A program made the position numbers and the translations under genes. A stretch of DNA of 64,000 bases from JAFGUB01 sp050305515 (GTDB taxonomy: Bacteria > Campylobacterota > Campylobacteria > Campylobacterales > Sulfurimonadaceae): NCBI GenBank assembly GCA_050305515.1, contig JBNLFL010000014.1, forward strand, positions 67,961 to 131,960, given 5' to 3'. This document shows positions 41,057 through 51,368 of the stretch, in pieces. The notes below the pieces were generated by a model. It was not told the origin of the DNA and searched no databases. It saw nothing but the letters and a program-made list of their open reading frames with translations. Numbering within the stretch: the first letter of the stretch is position 1; every line of letters starts with the position of its first letter.

Positions 41057-42178
41057 TTATTTGCCCCGTTTGGCGTAAAACTCGCGTTTGAAATCGCTGT
41101 AGCGGTCTTCCAAAATGGCGGTACGCGCCTGCTTCATGAGGTTCAGGTAGTAGTGCAGATTGTGAATGGATGCGAGACGGAAGTAGGTGAGCTCTTTGGA
41201 GCGGAAAAGATGGTGCATGTAGGCGCGGGTGTAGCGTTTACATGTAAGGCAGTCGCACTCGGGGTCAATGGGCTGCGCGTCATGTTTGAATGAGGCTCCC
41301 TTGATGTTCACTTTGCCAAATGAGGTAAAGAGCGTACCGTTTCGAGCGTTGCGTGTGGGCATGACGCAGTCAAACATATCGACGCCGCGGTCGATGTTTT
41401 CGATGAGATCTTCCGGAGTTCCCACGCCCATAAGGTAGCGCGGCTTGTCTGCGGGCATGTAAGGGATGGTATGGGCTACGGTTTCGTACATCTCCTCATT
41501 GGCTTCTCCCACCGACAGTCCGCCGATGGCGAAGCCGTCAAAGTCCAGTGCGCAGAGTTCGGTAGCGCTTTTTGTACGAAACGCCTTGTCGGTACCGCCT
41601 TGAATGATGGCAAAAATATTCTGCGCCACGCCGACACCTTCACGCTGTCTGGCGCGGAAGTAATCGCTTGAACGTTTGGCCCACGCGGTAGTGCGTTCAA
41701 TAGAGAGAGCAATGCGCTCCTGCGTAGCGGGCAGGGCGACAAGATCATCGAGAATCATCATGATGTCGCTTCCGAGATCGAGCTGTATGTCAATGACCTT
41801 TTCGGGTGTAAAGAAGTGTTTGGAGCCGTCAATATGGCTGCGAAACTCGATGCCGTCTTCGGTAGGTTTGGAAATATCGCTCAGGCTAAATGCCTGAAAT
41901 CCGCCGCTGTCGGTAAGAAACGAGCGGTTATACGTGGTAAAGCCGTGCAGTTTTCCCATGGCATCGACCGTTTTTGAACCGGGACGCAGGTACATATGGT
42001 AGGTGTTGGCAAGAATGATCTTGGTATCGAGCAGGTCGGTCATGTCCTGCATGTCGAGGGCCTTGACGCTGCCGACGGTGCCTACGGGCATGAAAACCGG
42101 AGTCTCAATGGTAGAGTGGGTCGTTTGAATGGTTGCGGCGCGGGCGTTGCCGCTGGTGGCTTCGAGGGTAAAAGTCAT
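41057..42178 (-). CDS. tgt: tRNA-guanine (queuine) transglycosylase
   Basis: Tgt exchanges guanine-34 for preQ1 in tRNAs with GUN anticodons. The 373-residue protein has the substrate-binding SDSGGF-like segment (LTDSGGFQAFSL), the nucleophile Asp in FDCVMPTRNARNG, and zinc ligands in CDCLTCKRYTRAYMHHL. The zinc motif contains a TTACATGTAA copy (41238-41247, LTCK). In H. pylori tgt lies beside the COG3400 gene; here about 3.7 kb with a kinase and a lipoprotein separate them. Confidence 0.96.
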   Translation of the reverse strand: MTFTLEATSGNARAATIQTTHSTIETPVFMPVGTVGSVKALDMQDMTDLLDTKIILANTYHMYLRPGSKTVDAMGKLHGFTTYNRSFLTDSGGFQAFSLSDISKPTEDGIEFRSHIDGSKHFFTPEKVIDIQLDLGSDIMMILDDLVALPATQERIALSIERTTAWAKRSSDYFRARQREGVGVAQNIFAIIQGGTDKAFRTKSATELCALDFDGFAIGGLSVGEANEEMYETVAHTIPYMPADKPRYLMGVGTPEDLIENIDRGVDMFDCVMPTRNARNGTLFTSFGKVNIKGASFKHDAQPIDPECDCLTCKRYTRAYMHHLFRSKELTYFRLASIHNLHYYLNLMKQARTAILEDRYSDFKREFYAKRGK

Positions 42179-42289
42179 TAATAGAAGTCTTTGAAGTTTT
42201 TTTGAAATTTTAGCGAAATCCGGAGATGTACCAAAACGCTTTTATAAAGAGTTGAGAAAAGCAGCGCTACAGCGTATGTTTATATAGAT

Positions 42290-44206
42290 TCAGGTTACTT
42301 TGGGGATAGTGATACTAAAGCATGCGCCATCTTTCATATTTTCAACAGACAACTTTCCGTTCATATATTTTTCGATAACGATTTTACTCATGTAAAGCCC
42401 CAGCCCTGCGCCATTTAAGTCATTTTTTGTCGTAAAATAAGGAGTAAAAATATTCTTTATGATTTTAGCGTCTATTCCTCCTGCGTTATCACAGACATCT
42501 ATGAGAATATCTTTAGCATTCTCTTTGGTTGATATCACAATGATTTTATTCTCTTTTTTACGTGCCACAAAAGCTTCGGTTGCGTTATTGATTAAATTCA
42601 ACAACACTTGCATGAGCTCCTGTTTATGAGCGTGAATCGTAGCATCACATTGGTCTTGAATCAGTAGTTTTATATCATGATTTTTTAGATTTAATTTTAT
42701 AATCTCTTTTGTGTCGTTAACAATCGTTCTGATTAAAATTTTTTCTTTCTCTTTGTCAGGGCTAAAATAGTTTCTGAAATTATCAATTATTTGTGAAAGA
42801 TCTGAAGACTCTTTTAGAATGGAACTTATGTTTTCACCCAGATTTTGTTCATCCAGAGTATCAAGTTCATAATCTACTAAAATATTGTTTGCCGCCATTG
42901 AAATCACCGTTATAGGCTGTCTCCATTGATGGGCAATCATGCTTAACATCTCACCCATGGCCGCATTACGTGACTGTGTGAGCATCATCTCATCTTTGCG
43001 TTGCAGTTCCTGGGTTGAGACATGTATGAGATGCGATAACGCTTGTATTGTCGAACTGGTATTTTTTTCTATAGTAACCGTAACTTTTTTACTATTAGCT
43101 TCGTCTTGTTCACTTAATGCCAATACGGTCATACTTTGATTAAGCAGCTCCTTACTGTGGGAGGTACTAAAAAATTCGCCATTAGTAAAAAAACCGCTTA
43201 CAGGTGCTATCTGGTTATAAACAAGCGTTTCATTTTCAATTTCTTCTGGCATAAATCTTCTTCGTGCCATGCAGGAATAGATAAAAATGCTCTGCACGGG
43301 TTGATTGTAAAGCTTGTCAACGTGTTCTTGCGTTTTCGCAAGTATTTTGTCGGCATTGCCATAACCGAATCTTACCTCATCCATAGTATGAAAGTTTCCG
43401 GCAAAAAGCAAAGAACCATCATCATTTTTACCGATAACGGCTCGGGCAATATTCATGCCATTCTTTTCTAAAATCAGAGGGAATTCAATACCAACTTGTG
43501 GTAATTCTTTACTGATATCACTACCTAAATAATAGCTATAGGTTTCTACCGCCGTTTTATCATCAATCCTATAAACTCTATTTTTGTCCGCTTTGGTAAT
43601 TTTCAGTTTTTGGCCAATGGGGAGCCAGTCAAAACCGTAATCTGTAAATACTTTCAGATCGGGACTGCTTAAAGAGACTCCGACAACTCCGTTTGAATAA
43701 ATTTTATCTTTTGTGAAAACATACGTTTGTCTAAACGTTCCATTATCTCCGGCAAGTCCACCTGCTACAATAACCTCTCTATGTATTGAAGTGATTCCAT
43801 TAAGATATTCTTCTCCATTCGCTGTGAGACCATCTATAAAAGAGAGTATTACCTTGCTATCATCCTCTATGATCTCTGTTGCCAAATTTGACCCGGCTTG
43901 AAAATAGTTTTCAAATTCATTGGATATATATGTTTTCAAACTGACTTTTTCAAAGATGCTAAAACTGATTACGGTTGTCTGAGTAGATACGTGACCATCT
44001 TTTATCTCTCCATCAGTCGTAGCACCTATTAAAGATGCCAAAGGAAAGTTTTCTAAAAAGAAAGTTGTTAGTTCACGAATAAAGGTTAAATCATTCTTAC
44101 ATGTAAATACCTGAATGAGTAACTTTGAAGAGTCATGAAGATTATTTTCCCGTATAAAATTATTGAGATGATTAGAAGAGGTATAATAGGTGTTTAGTGT
44201 TTTCAT
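42290..44206 (-). CDS. FIST-domain sensor histidine kinase
   Basis: The 638-residue protein has N- and C-terminal FIST domains (about 1-370), a short coiled coil and a histidine kinase module with His in MIAHQWRQPI, an N box (NLINNATEAF) and GAGLGLYMSK. No membrane helix is seen, so it senses cytosolic cues; FIST domains are thought to bind small ligands such as amino acids. The start at 44206 is chosen because AAGGG lies 6 nt upstream, in contrast to the ATG at 44224. No response regulator is adjacent. The AT-rich composition differs from its neighbours. One palindrome copy is at 44097-44106 (FTCK). Confidence 0.88.
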   Translation of the reverse strand: MKTLNTYYTSSNHLNNFIRENNLHDSSKLLIQVFTCKNDLTFIRELTTFFLENFPLASLIGATTDGEIKDGHVSTQTTVISFSIFEKVSLKTYISNEFENYFQAGSNLATEIIEDDSKVILSFIDGLTANGEEYLNGITSIHREVIVAGGLAGDNGTFRQTYVFTKDKIYSNGVVGVSLSSPDLKVFTDYGFDWLPIGQKLKITKADKNRVYRIDDKTAVETYSYYLGSDISKELPQVGIEFPLILEKNGMNIARAVIGKNDDGSLLFAGNFHTMDEVRFGYGNADKILAKTQEHVDKLYNQPVQSIFIYSCMARRRFMPEEIENETLVYNQIAPVSGFFTNGEFFSTSHSKELLNQSMTVLALSEQDEANSKKVTVTIEKNTSSTIQALSHLIHVSTQELQRKDEMMLTQSRNAAMGEMLSMIAHQWRQPITVISMAANNILVDYELDTLDEQNLGENISSILKESSDLSQIIDNFRNYFSPDKEKEKILIRTIVNDTKEIIKLNLKNHDIKLLIQDQCDATIHAHKQELMQVLLNLINNATEAFVARKKENKIIVISTKENAKDILIDVCDNAGGIDAKIIKNIFTPYFTTKNDLNGAGLGLYMSKIVIEKYMNGKLSVENMKDGACFSITIPKVT

Positions 44207-44295
44207 GCTTATCCCTTCATGCAAATAGTCTACATCAAAAATAATTAATAATATGTTAAATAATATATATATTAAAATTTATGATAAATTAATTC

Positions 44296-44325
44296 TTGAC
44301 ACCAATACTGTTTTGCTTGTACACT
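44296..44325 (+). promoter_or_regulatory. promoter of Ser-rich lipoprotein gene
   Basis: TTGACA (44296-44301), an 18-bp spacer and TACACT (44320-44325) form a good sigma-70-type promoter 28 bp before the chosen ATG. Confidence 0.55.
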
Positions 44326-44352
44326 TTGAATTCATGCATAAGGATCTTAAAA

Positions 44353-45813
44353 ATGGCATTGCTAAAATCTGGGTTCTCCCGTCCGATTCTTTCTGTATCC
44401 TTCCTGATTCCTATCATCTTGCTTGTCGGATGTGGCAGTGGTGGCAGCACCGGCGCTGCAAACAGCAGTAATAACGATAATACATCAAGCATCAGCAGTG
44501 CCATGAGCAGTAGTAGCAGCGTGTCAAATACAAGCAGCAGTAGCACTAATGCCGTCTCCAGTAGCAGCAACACCACAGACCTTTGTCAGGGTGTGGGAGT
44601 CACACACAAAAACCCCATGACCTACTCAGCTCTAGCCAAACCCGCTCTGTACGAGGCCGTTAGCGATCCCGACTTTGGCACAACCATTCGCCGTATCACC
44701 GATGTCGCAACGCAATGGCCGGGAGCTAGCGTTGCTATTCCTGCTTATCCTACCATCCCCGCATGGAACGCGGATGAAAGCTATCTGCTTCTTTATGTTA
44801 CCCAACCGTTTCAAGGATGGGCACTTTTAAATGGCAAGACGTACGCTTTTATTAGGATGCTTGATATCAATCCGGCGGATGTGGAACAGTTTTATTGGAG
44901 CACAAGTGAGCCGGACATCATCTTTTATGTTGATCAAAACTCTTACGTGCTAACACGGATGCATGTCTCTACAGGGGTTAAAGATACCATCCGCGATTTT
45001 GGTGCCGATATCGACAGCGGTGTGCTTGCATCGGTTTGCGTGGGGGCGGATTTGGTAAGCGGTGGCGGAGATCCCTTTTTTATGAGCTATGACAATGATC
45101 TTATTGGCCTGGGATGCCGCAATACCGAAGGCGATGAAACCACTTATGAAGCCTTTAGTTATCGGCTCTCTAGCAATACCATCGGTGCCACCGAGCATTT
45201 TAGCTGGATTGTGCCTCAGGCAACTCCTTCTGGCACGCTGAGATACCTTGCCGGAACCAATAGCAGCAGTGTTCTTGATGTGGCGACTAACACCGTAATT
45301 CGCACGCTGGAATGGAACGGAGAAGAGCATAGTGACATGTTAAAAAATGCTGCGGGAGACGACCTTGTGGCCGGAGTTCAGTACGATAGCCCCACAGGCA
45401 GTAACGGCACGCTCATGGTTGCCAATCTTACCAAAGGCACCGTTTCTACCATCATTGGCGAAGCCAAGGGAGACCCTTATCCGCCAACCGGAACACTGGT
45501 GAGCGGCAAGGCCTTTTTAAAACCGGGCTGGGTTGCGGTGGGTACAACGGGTAACGCGCTTAACGTCTCCTCTCCGGCGTCAACGTATTTGGAGCAGGAG
45601 ATTATTCTTGCCAATGTTGATACCGGAAATTTTTGTCGGCTTGCGCATCACCGCAGTTTTGGATACGACGCCGACTCTTCAAATCAAAACTATTGGGCAC
45701 AACCAAATGTGGTAATTAGTCCCAGTGGCACGCGGATTCTTTTTCCCAGTGACTGGTATGATGGCGCAACGGTTGATACCTACGTGATAGAGTTGCCCGC
45801 TTATGAGCCCTGA
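44353..45813 (+). CDS. lipoprotein with Ser-rich linker and propeller-like domain
   Basis: The 486-residue protein has a lipoprotein signal (IPIILLVGC, Cys about residue 28), a low-complexity Ser/Asn/Gly linker (about 30-75) and a C-terminal domain with repeated strands (IPAWNADESYLLLYV and similar), resembling TolB-like or oligogalacturonate-lyase-like propellers. It is surface or periplasm facing. ATG 44353 follows AAGGATC and the promoter at 44296. The neighbours give no clear link. Confidence 0.7.
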   Translation: MALLKSGFSRPILSVSFLIPIILLVGCGSGGSTGAANSSNNDNTSSISSAMSSSSSVSNTSSSSTNAVSSSSNTTDLCQGVGVTHKNPMTYSALAKPALYEAVSDPDFGTTIRRITDVATQWPGASVAIPAYPTIPAWNADESYLLLYVTQPFQGWALLNGKTYAFIRMLDINPADVEQFYWSTSEPDIIFYVDQNSYVLTRMHVSTGVKDTIRDFGADIDSGVLASVCVGADLVSGGGDPFFMSYDNDLIGLGCRNTEGDETTYEAFSYRLSSNTIGATEHFSWIVPQATPSGTLRYLAGTNSSSVLDVATNTVIRTLEWNGEEHSDMLKNAAGDDLVAGVQYDSPTGSNGTLMVANLTKGTVSTIIGEAKGDPYPPTGTLVSGKAFLKPGWVAVGTTGNALNVSSPASTYLEQEIILANVDTGNFCRLAHHRSFGYDADSSNQNYWAQPNVVISPSGTRILFPSDWYDGATVDTYVIELPAYEP

Positions 45814-45872
45814 ATAGAGACTATTTTGGAGCCTGCGTGCGAACATGGTACAATCTCGGTCTCTCAAGCACT

Positions 45873-45882
45873 TTACATGTAA
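45873..45882. repeat. intergenic TTACATGTAA palindrome upstream of COG3400 gene
   Basis: The copy sits 10 bp before the COG3400 ATG, where a ribosome-binding site would be expected. The region 45814-45891 has no other recognised element. Confidence 0.9.
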
Positions 45883-45891
45883 ACGGACGGT

Positions 45892-47301
45892 ATGAAAAAG
45901 ATACTTATCATCGGTGACGGCATCATCGGGGCGCACTTCATTGACCGCGTCATCGATACCTACACGACCGAAAACATCTACTATGTCATTGAACCCAAAG
46001 AACGCGAGCACATGGGTGTCAATCCGGCGCGTTTCAAGTTCTTCTCATTCGATCCGACCAGCCTTTACAAGATCACCAATCTGCTCAAGATGGAGTTTGT
46101 GCAGGTCATCATTACCATGCAGTCGCGTGCGGATATTGAAAACACCATCAAAAATATCCGTACATGTAAGAAGATGCTCCGTGTCATCGTGCTCGATCAG
46201 TTCGACATGGAAAACGATGACCCTTATACACATTTCATCAATGCCAACGAGCTTCTGGCATCGCGTCTCATAGACTATCTTCCCAACGTACCGGTCATTG
46301 CACAGAATGTCGGTAAAGGGGAGGGGGAGATCATGGAAGTGCTCGTTCCCTTTGCCAGCTCCTTTGTCTATCGGCACATCGGGGTCATCGAGCAGAAGGG
46401 ATGGCGTATCGTGGCCATCTATCGTAATACCGAACTGAAACTTCCGACGCCCCGCACCATGATTCATCCCAACGACCTGCTGCTGCTTGTCGGCGAACCT
46501 GCGGTCTTGAAATCGGTTTACCGTACCATCAAGCGTGAACTTGGACAGTTTCCTGCACCGTTTGGAAGTAATATTTATGTTTACATTGACATGCACCGCG
46601 ACGATCATGCCCTAATACCCGACATGCTTGAAAAAGCGGCATACCTCAATGAAAAGTTTGCATCGTATTCCATGATTATCAAGGTGGTGAATCCCGGAAA
46701 CCTCGATTTACTGCGCCTTATAAAGTCCTATAGCTGTGAAAAGATCAACATCGACATCTGCTATGACAAGCTCCCGATAGAAGATATCATATTGGATGAT
46801 ATTAAGAAATACCATGTCGGTCTGGTGATCGTTTCCCGCATTCTTTTTGCACGCCATCGCATCCGATCCGTACTTTATGAGTGCAACGTACCGGTTCTGA
46901 AAATGGCCGAACGCTCGCTTGTCGATCTTAAAGATACGGTACTGCTGCTGAGCAGCAACCGTGATTTCGAAAAAGTTTCCACGGCTATTTTCGATATCTC
47001 GGAACAGATGGGCTACAACCTGGAACTGGTGAACTATACCCATGAGTATCAAAAGGAAAAAGCGCAGGTGGTTGAACATTTCCGCAGCCTTTCAACCATT
47101 TTTTCCAAAACCATCAAGGTGACCGAACTGAGTGACAACCCCATCCGGGAACTCAACAAGCGCGAGAACTTTTTGCAGTGCCTGCCTTTCACGGAGAAGC
47201 TTGTACCGCATAATTTTTTCACCTTCGCCTCGACAGACACGGAACGGCTCTATATCCGTCTTGACAGTTACCATCAGATTTTCATTCCTGTACGAATTTA
47301 G
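45892..47301 (+). CDS. COG3400 family protein with TrkA-N and TrkA-C-like domains
   Basis: The 469-residue protein has an N-terminal Rossmann motif (ILIIGDGIIGAHF) typical of TrkA/RCK NAD-binding domains, a TrkA-C-like central part (about 130-220, ending DLLLLVGEP) and a C-terminal half of unknown fold. No channel domain is attached, so it could regulate a separate ion transporter. It opens the + strand operon with aroB, mscS and mtaB, the same order as in H. pylori (from memory). One near-palindrome copy is at 46160-46169. Confidence 0.85.
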   Translation: MKKILIIGDGIIGAHFIDRVIDTYTTENIYYVIEPKEREHMGVNPARFKFFSFDPTSLYKITNLLKMEFVQVIITMQSRADIENTIKNIRTCKKMLRVIVLDQFDMENDDPYTHFINANELLASRLIDYLPNVPVIAQNVGKGEGEIMEVLVPFASSFVYRHIGVIEQKGWRIVAIYRNTELKLPTPRTMIHPNDLLLLVGEPAVLKSVYRTIKRELGQFPAPFGSNIYVYIDMHRDDHALIPDMLEKAAYLNEKFASYSMIIKVVNPGNLDLLRLIKSYSCEKINIDICYDKLPIEDIILDDIKKYHVGLVIVSRILFARHRIRSVLYECNVPVLKMAERSLVDLKDTVLLLSSNRDFEKVSTAIFDISEQMGYNLELVNYTHEYQKEKAQVVEHFRSLSTIFSKTIKVTELSDNPIRELNKRENFLQCLPFTEKLVPHNFFTFASTDTERLYIRLDSYHQIFIPVRI

Positions 47302-47379
47302 GGTATTTCACACCTTTTTAAGCGCAAACAAAGTATTATTGACCTCAAATATACAAATTTGACGAGATGACCAATCCCT

Positions 47380-48429
47380 ATGACCGTTGACATTACCCTC
47401 AAACAAGAAACAGACTTCTCCTATCCGATCTTTATTGATGCCATTGAACGCATTGAACTCAACACCAAAGTGGCTGTTGTAACCAACCCGAAAGTGGCCG
47501 GACTTCATCTGGGCTACCTGCTTTCACGTCTCAAGGCTGCCGAAGTCTATATCGTTACCGTTCCTGATGGAGAGTCTTACAAGACGCTCGATACCGTCAA
47601 TGAAGTTTTGGAACGTCTTTTTGATCACCGTTTCAACCGCAAGTCGATGCTGATTGCTTTTGGCGGCGGTGTCATCGGCGATATGACCGGGTTTGCGGCA
47701 AGCATTTATCAGCGCGGCATCGACTTTATTCAGGTGCCGACGACGCTGCTTTCGCAGGTCGATGCGAGTGTTGGCGGAAAGACCGGCATCAACAACCGTT
47801 TCGGTAAAAATCTTGTCGGCGCGTTTCATCAGCCGCGCGCGGTCTATATTGACCCCCATTTTCTCACTACTTTGCCAAAGCGTGAATTCGGGGCAGGGGT
47901 TGCCGAAGTCGTTAAGATGGCCGTGACGTTTGACAGGGAGTTTTTCGAGTGGCTTGAAACGCATGATCTGCGTGAAGGCGACCACCTGAAAACCGCCATT
48001 GAAAAAGCCGTCCGCACCAAAGCGTGGGTCGTGGCTCAGGATGAGAAAGAGCACGGACTGCGCGCCGCACTCAATTACGGGCACACCTTCGGTCATGTCA
48101 TAGAAAACGAGACCAACTACACCCGTTTCCTTCACGGAGAGACAGTGGCAATCGGTATGGTTATGGCCAACGAGGTTGCCTGTGACATGGGCGTGATGCA
48201 CGCAGACGAGGCTGCGCGCGTCAAAACGCTTCTGGAGCGTTATGATCTGCCAACTACTTATGGCATTGCGGACGTCGAGCAGTTTTATGATGCCTTTTTT
48301 CTGGATAAAAAAAGCAGTGACAGCGCCATTACGTTTATTCTGCCTGATCATATCGGCGGTGTTATGCTCCGCGACGATCTTGATGCCAATCTCGTCAAAA
48401 GCGTCCTGAGCCGCTACAAAGAGGCGTAA
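47380..48429 (+). CDS. aroB: 3-dehydroquinate synthase
   Basis: AroB carries out the second step of the shikimate pathway. The 349-residue protein has the NAD- and zinc-binding features: FGGGVIGDMTGFAAS, PTTLLSQVDASVGGKTGIN and NYGHTFGHVIE with His ligands. Length is normal. It lies directly before mscS with no gap. Confidence 0.96.
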   Translation: MTVDITLKQETDFSYPIFIDAIERIELNTKVAVVTNPKVAGLHLGYLLSRLKAAEVYIVTVPDGESYKTLDTVNEVLERLFDHRFNRKSMLIAFGGGVIGDMTGFAASIYQRGIDFIQVPTTLLSQVDASVGGKTGINNRFGKNLVGAFHQPRAVYIDPHFLTTLPKREFGAGVAEVVKMAVTFDREFFEWLETHDLREGDHLKTAIEKAVRTKAWVVAQDEKEHGLRAALNYGHTFGHVIENETNYTRFLHGETVAIGMVMANEVACDMGVMHADEAARVKTLLERYDLPTTYGIADVEQFYDAFFLDKKSSDSAITFILPDHIGGVMLRDDLDANLVKSVLSRYKEA

Positions 48430-50127
48430 ATGCAGCCTTTTGTAAAACTCTTTTTACTGCTGGGACTGACACTCTCTTTGTGGGGAGCCGATGCCGAGAA
48501 TAAAGCGGCTGCGGCAACGACAGAGGTTGCACAAGAGCAGATGGACGCAACGCCTGAAGAGGCACAGAAACGTCAGGAAGCGGAGCGTGTTGCGCGTGAA
48601 GCGGCGGCAATCAAAGAGGAGAAAGTCCGCCGTCTGCAGATTGACCTGCGCCGCAGCAACGACGAGCTGACGCGTGAGAGCATCTGGACCAACAGTTACA
48701 GCTCCTACCTCAAATATATCGATGTCAAAAAATCGCTTGAGACGATTCAGCAGCAGATCAAGGAGCTTTCGAAGTACGGGAAAAAGCCGTCCGATAAAGA
48801 GCAGCTTGATTTTTACCTGAACAAAGAGCTGATTCTTCAAGATCAGCTTACACTTCTGAAAGATCACAGCGATTCGCCATTTTCGACACTGCTCAAACCT
48901 GAAGAGATCGAAGGCGTCCCCGATATCAGCAACCCTTTCGACATCTTTACGGGCATCTCGTTTAAAAAACGTCTGGAAGCGGCGTATGGCGATTACGTTG
49001 CACGCGGCAGCGAACTGCGGCATCTGGTGATGGAGCTGCGCGAAAAAAAGAAAACGCTCGAAGCGTTGCAGGAGCTTGACTCCAATACGACACTTTATGA
49101 AGATCAGATCAGTTTTGTAACAAAAAAGCTTCAGCAGTTTGAAAACGGTCTTGAAACCCACAGTGCGACTGCGGAAGTGTATAAAAAACGCATTGACGAG
49201 ATGGAGCTTCAAGTCGAGAAAGAGATCAAGAAGCAGGGTGTCAAGCTTTTCAATCTGGGTGTGACGATTCTGATTCTGTTCGTGATCTTCCTGATTCTGA
49301 AGTTCATCATCAAGAAGTACATCACGGACAATGAACGTTTTTACATGGCGAACAAGATCATCACCTTCGTCAATATCACGCTGATCATCCTGATTGTATT
49401 CTTCACCTACATGGATAAGGTGAGTTACCTGGTAACCGTTTTGGGATTTGCATCAGCCGGTATCGCGATTGCCATGAAAGACTGGTTCATGAGTATTCTA
49501 GGGTGGCTGGTTATTGTTTTTGGCGGTGCGATTCACGTCGGCGACCGTGTGCGTGTCGATAAAGACGGTATGAAGTATGTGGGGGACGTGCTCGACATCT
49601 CCCTGCTGCGCATTACCATTCTTGAAGACATTACGCTCACCTCCTACATGCACAACCGCCGTGCGGGACGCATCATCTTCATTCCCAACAACTACATTTT
49701 CACGACGATGATCGCCAACTATACGCACGTCTCGCTCAAGACGGTCTGGGACGGGATTGACATTACGGTCACGTTTGACTCGAACCACAAAAAAGCGGCG
49801 CATATCGCCAAGGAGATCACGCGCAAATACGCCAAGGGCTACACCGACATTACGCGAAAGCAGCTGAACAAACTCCGCAGCCGCTATAACCTCAAAAACT
49901 CGAATGTCGAACCGCGAATTTTCACCTTTATTGAAGAGAACGGCATGCGTATCAGCAGCTGGTATCTGACCAATGCCTATGCGACCCTGACGCTGCGCTC
50001 TACCATTTCGGCGGAGATTGTTGACGCTTTCAACGCGGAAGATGACATCACCATCGCCTACCCAACACAGCGGCTGCATCTTCAAACCGAAGCCAAACTG
50101 CCCCCGATCGAGCTGCCGCAGCAATGA
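48430..50127 (+). CDS. MscS family mechanosensitive channel
   Basis: The 565-residue protein has a signal peptide (about 1-20), a long coiled-coil-rich periplasmic part (about 25-265), then membrane helices (about 273-292, 310-330, 335-365) and the MscS pore/beta domain with GFASAGIAIAMKDWFMS and GWLVIVFGGAIHVGDRV. It is larger than E. coli MscS, as in MscK-like members. It protects cells from osmotic downshock. It overlaps mtaB by 4 bp (ATGA). Confidence 0.92.
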   Translation: MQPFVKLFLLLGLTLSLWGADAENKAAAATTEVAQEQMDATPEEAQKRQEAERVAREAAAIKEEKVRRLQIDLRRSNDELTRESIWTNSYSSYLKYIDVKKSLETIQQQIKELSKYGKKPSDKEQLDFYLNKELILQDQLTLLKDHSDSPFSTLLKPEEIEGVPDISNPFDIFTGISFKKRLEAAYGDYVARGSELRHLVMELREKKKTLEALQELDSNTTLYEDQISFVTKKLQQFENGLETHSATAEVYKKRIDEMELQVEKEIKKQGVKLFNLGVTILILFVIFLILKFIIKKYITDNERFYMANKIITFVNITLIILIVFFTYMDKVSYLVTVLGFASAGIAIAMKDWFMSILGWLVIVFGGAIHVGDRVRVDKDGMKYVGDVLDISLLRITILEDITLTSYMHNRRAGRIIFIPNNYIFTTMIANYTHVSLKTVWDGIDITVTFDSNHKKAAHIAKEITRKYAKGYTDITRKQLNKLRSRYNLKNSNVEPRIFTFIEENGMRISSWYLTNAYATLTLRSTISAEIVDAFNAEDDITIAYPTQRLHLQTEAKLPPIELPQQ

Positions 50128-51368
50128 AGCCAAAAGTCTACTTCAAGACCTTCGGGTGCCGTACCAACCTGTTCGATTCGCAGGTGATGATGAGCGCCCT
50201 GAAAGATTATGACATTACCGAAGTGGAGAGCGAAGCCGATATCATCGTGCTTAACTCCTGCACCGTCACCAATGGCGCCGACACTTCGGTGCGCAGCTAT
50301 ATTTCTCATATCGAGAAGCACTCAAAAGCGCGTATCTATCTCACAGGATGCGGCGCGCACACCAAGGGTGAGTCACTCTTTCAAAGCGAGCGGGTTTTCG
50401 GGGTTTTCGGACAGAGCGAAAAGCAGAAGATCAACACGCTTTTGCAGCAAAAGACACGTTTTTACGATCCGGGTGATTTGAACTTCATAGACGATACCAT
50501 CGTGACCGAGTTTGTCGGAAAATCGCGTGCGTTCATCAAGATTCAGGAGGGGTGCAACTTCCGCTGCAGTTACTGTATCATTCCTTTCGTTCGCGGCGAT
50601 GCGAGGTCGATGGATGAAGGGCAGATACTTGAGCAGGTTCGTGTTCTTGCCGCAAACGGCTTTGGCGAGTTCATTCTGACGGGAACCAATGTCGGGAGCT
50701 ACGGACAGGGCGAGAGGCGCTCCATTGCGGGACTCATGAAACAGATGAGCCTTATCCGCGGGGTGCGGCGCATCCGTATCGGATCGCTTGAGCCGATCCA
50801 GATCAACGAGGAGTTCAGGGAAATTCTGGGCGAGCCATGGCTGGAGCGTCATTTACATGTAGCCTTGCAGCATACGTCGCCCGAGATGCTGCGGCTCATG
50901 AACCGCCGCAACCGATTCGAGAGTGATCTGGAACTTTTCGAGATGCTTTCACAGCGGGGCTTTGCGCTGGGAACCGACTTTATTGTCGCGCATCCCGGCG
51001 AGAGCGATGCGCTGTGGCAGGAAGCGATGGCCAATGCCCGGAAGCTCCCGCTGACGCATCTGCATGCGTTTACCTATTCGCCGCGCGAGGGAACGCCCTC
51101 GGCCGAGATGAAAGGCCGGGTTACGGGAGATATCGCCAAAGCGCGTATGGCCGAACTGCAAGCCCTTGTCGATGCCAACAATGAAGCCTTCCGGAGGAAA
51201 CAGGGCGTGCTTGACGTGCTGGTCGAGAGCGAAAAAGAGGGTCTTTATCAGGGGTTTGACCAGTTCTTTAACAAGGTGGTCATCCGCAGCGACGAAGACC
51301 TACGCGGTGACTGGGTAAGTGTGACGCACTACGAGATACACAAGGAGCATAACTATGTGGAACTCTAG
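50124..51368 (+). CDS. mtaB: tRNA t6A37 methylthiotransferase MtaB
   Basis: MtaB converts t6A37 to ms2t6A37. The 414-residue protein has the N-terminal UPF0004 domain (TFGCRTN with Cys10, NSCTVTN, LTGCGAH), the radical-SAM cluster motif CNFRCSYC and a C-terminal TRAM-like part. It overlaps mscS (4 bp) and the ftsH-like gene (14 bp). A near-palindrome is at 50853-50862. Confidence 0.94.
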   Translation: MKPKVYFKTFGCRTNLFDSQVMMSALKDYDITEVESEADIIVLNSCTVTNGADTSVRSYISHIEKHSKARIYLTGCGAHTKGESLFQSERVFGVFGQSEKQKINTLLQQKTRFYDPGDLNFIDDTIVTEFVGKSRAFIKIQEGCNFRCSYCIIPFVRGDARSMDEGQILEQVRVLAANGFGEFILTGTNVGSYGQGERRSIAGLMKQMSLIRGVRRIRIGSLEPIQINEEFREILGEPWLERHLHVALQHTSPEMLRLMNRRNRFESDLELFEMLSQRGFALGTDFIVAHPGESDALWQEAMANARKLPLTHLHAFTYSPREGTPSAEMKGRVTGDIAKARMAELQALVDANNEAFRRKQGVLDVLVESEKEGLYQGFDQFFNKVVIRSDEDLRGDWVSVTHYEIHKEHNYVEL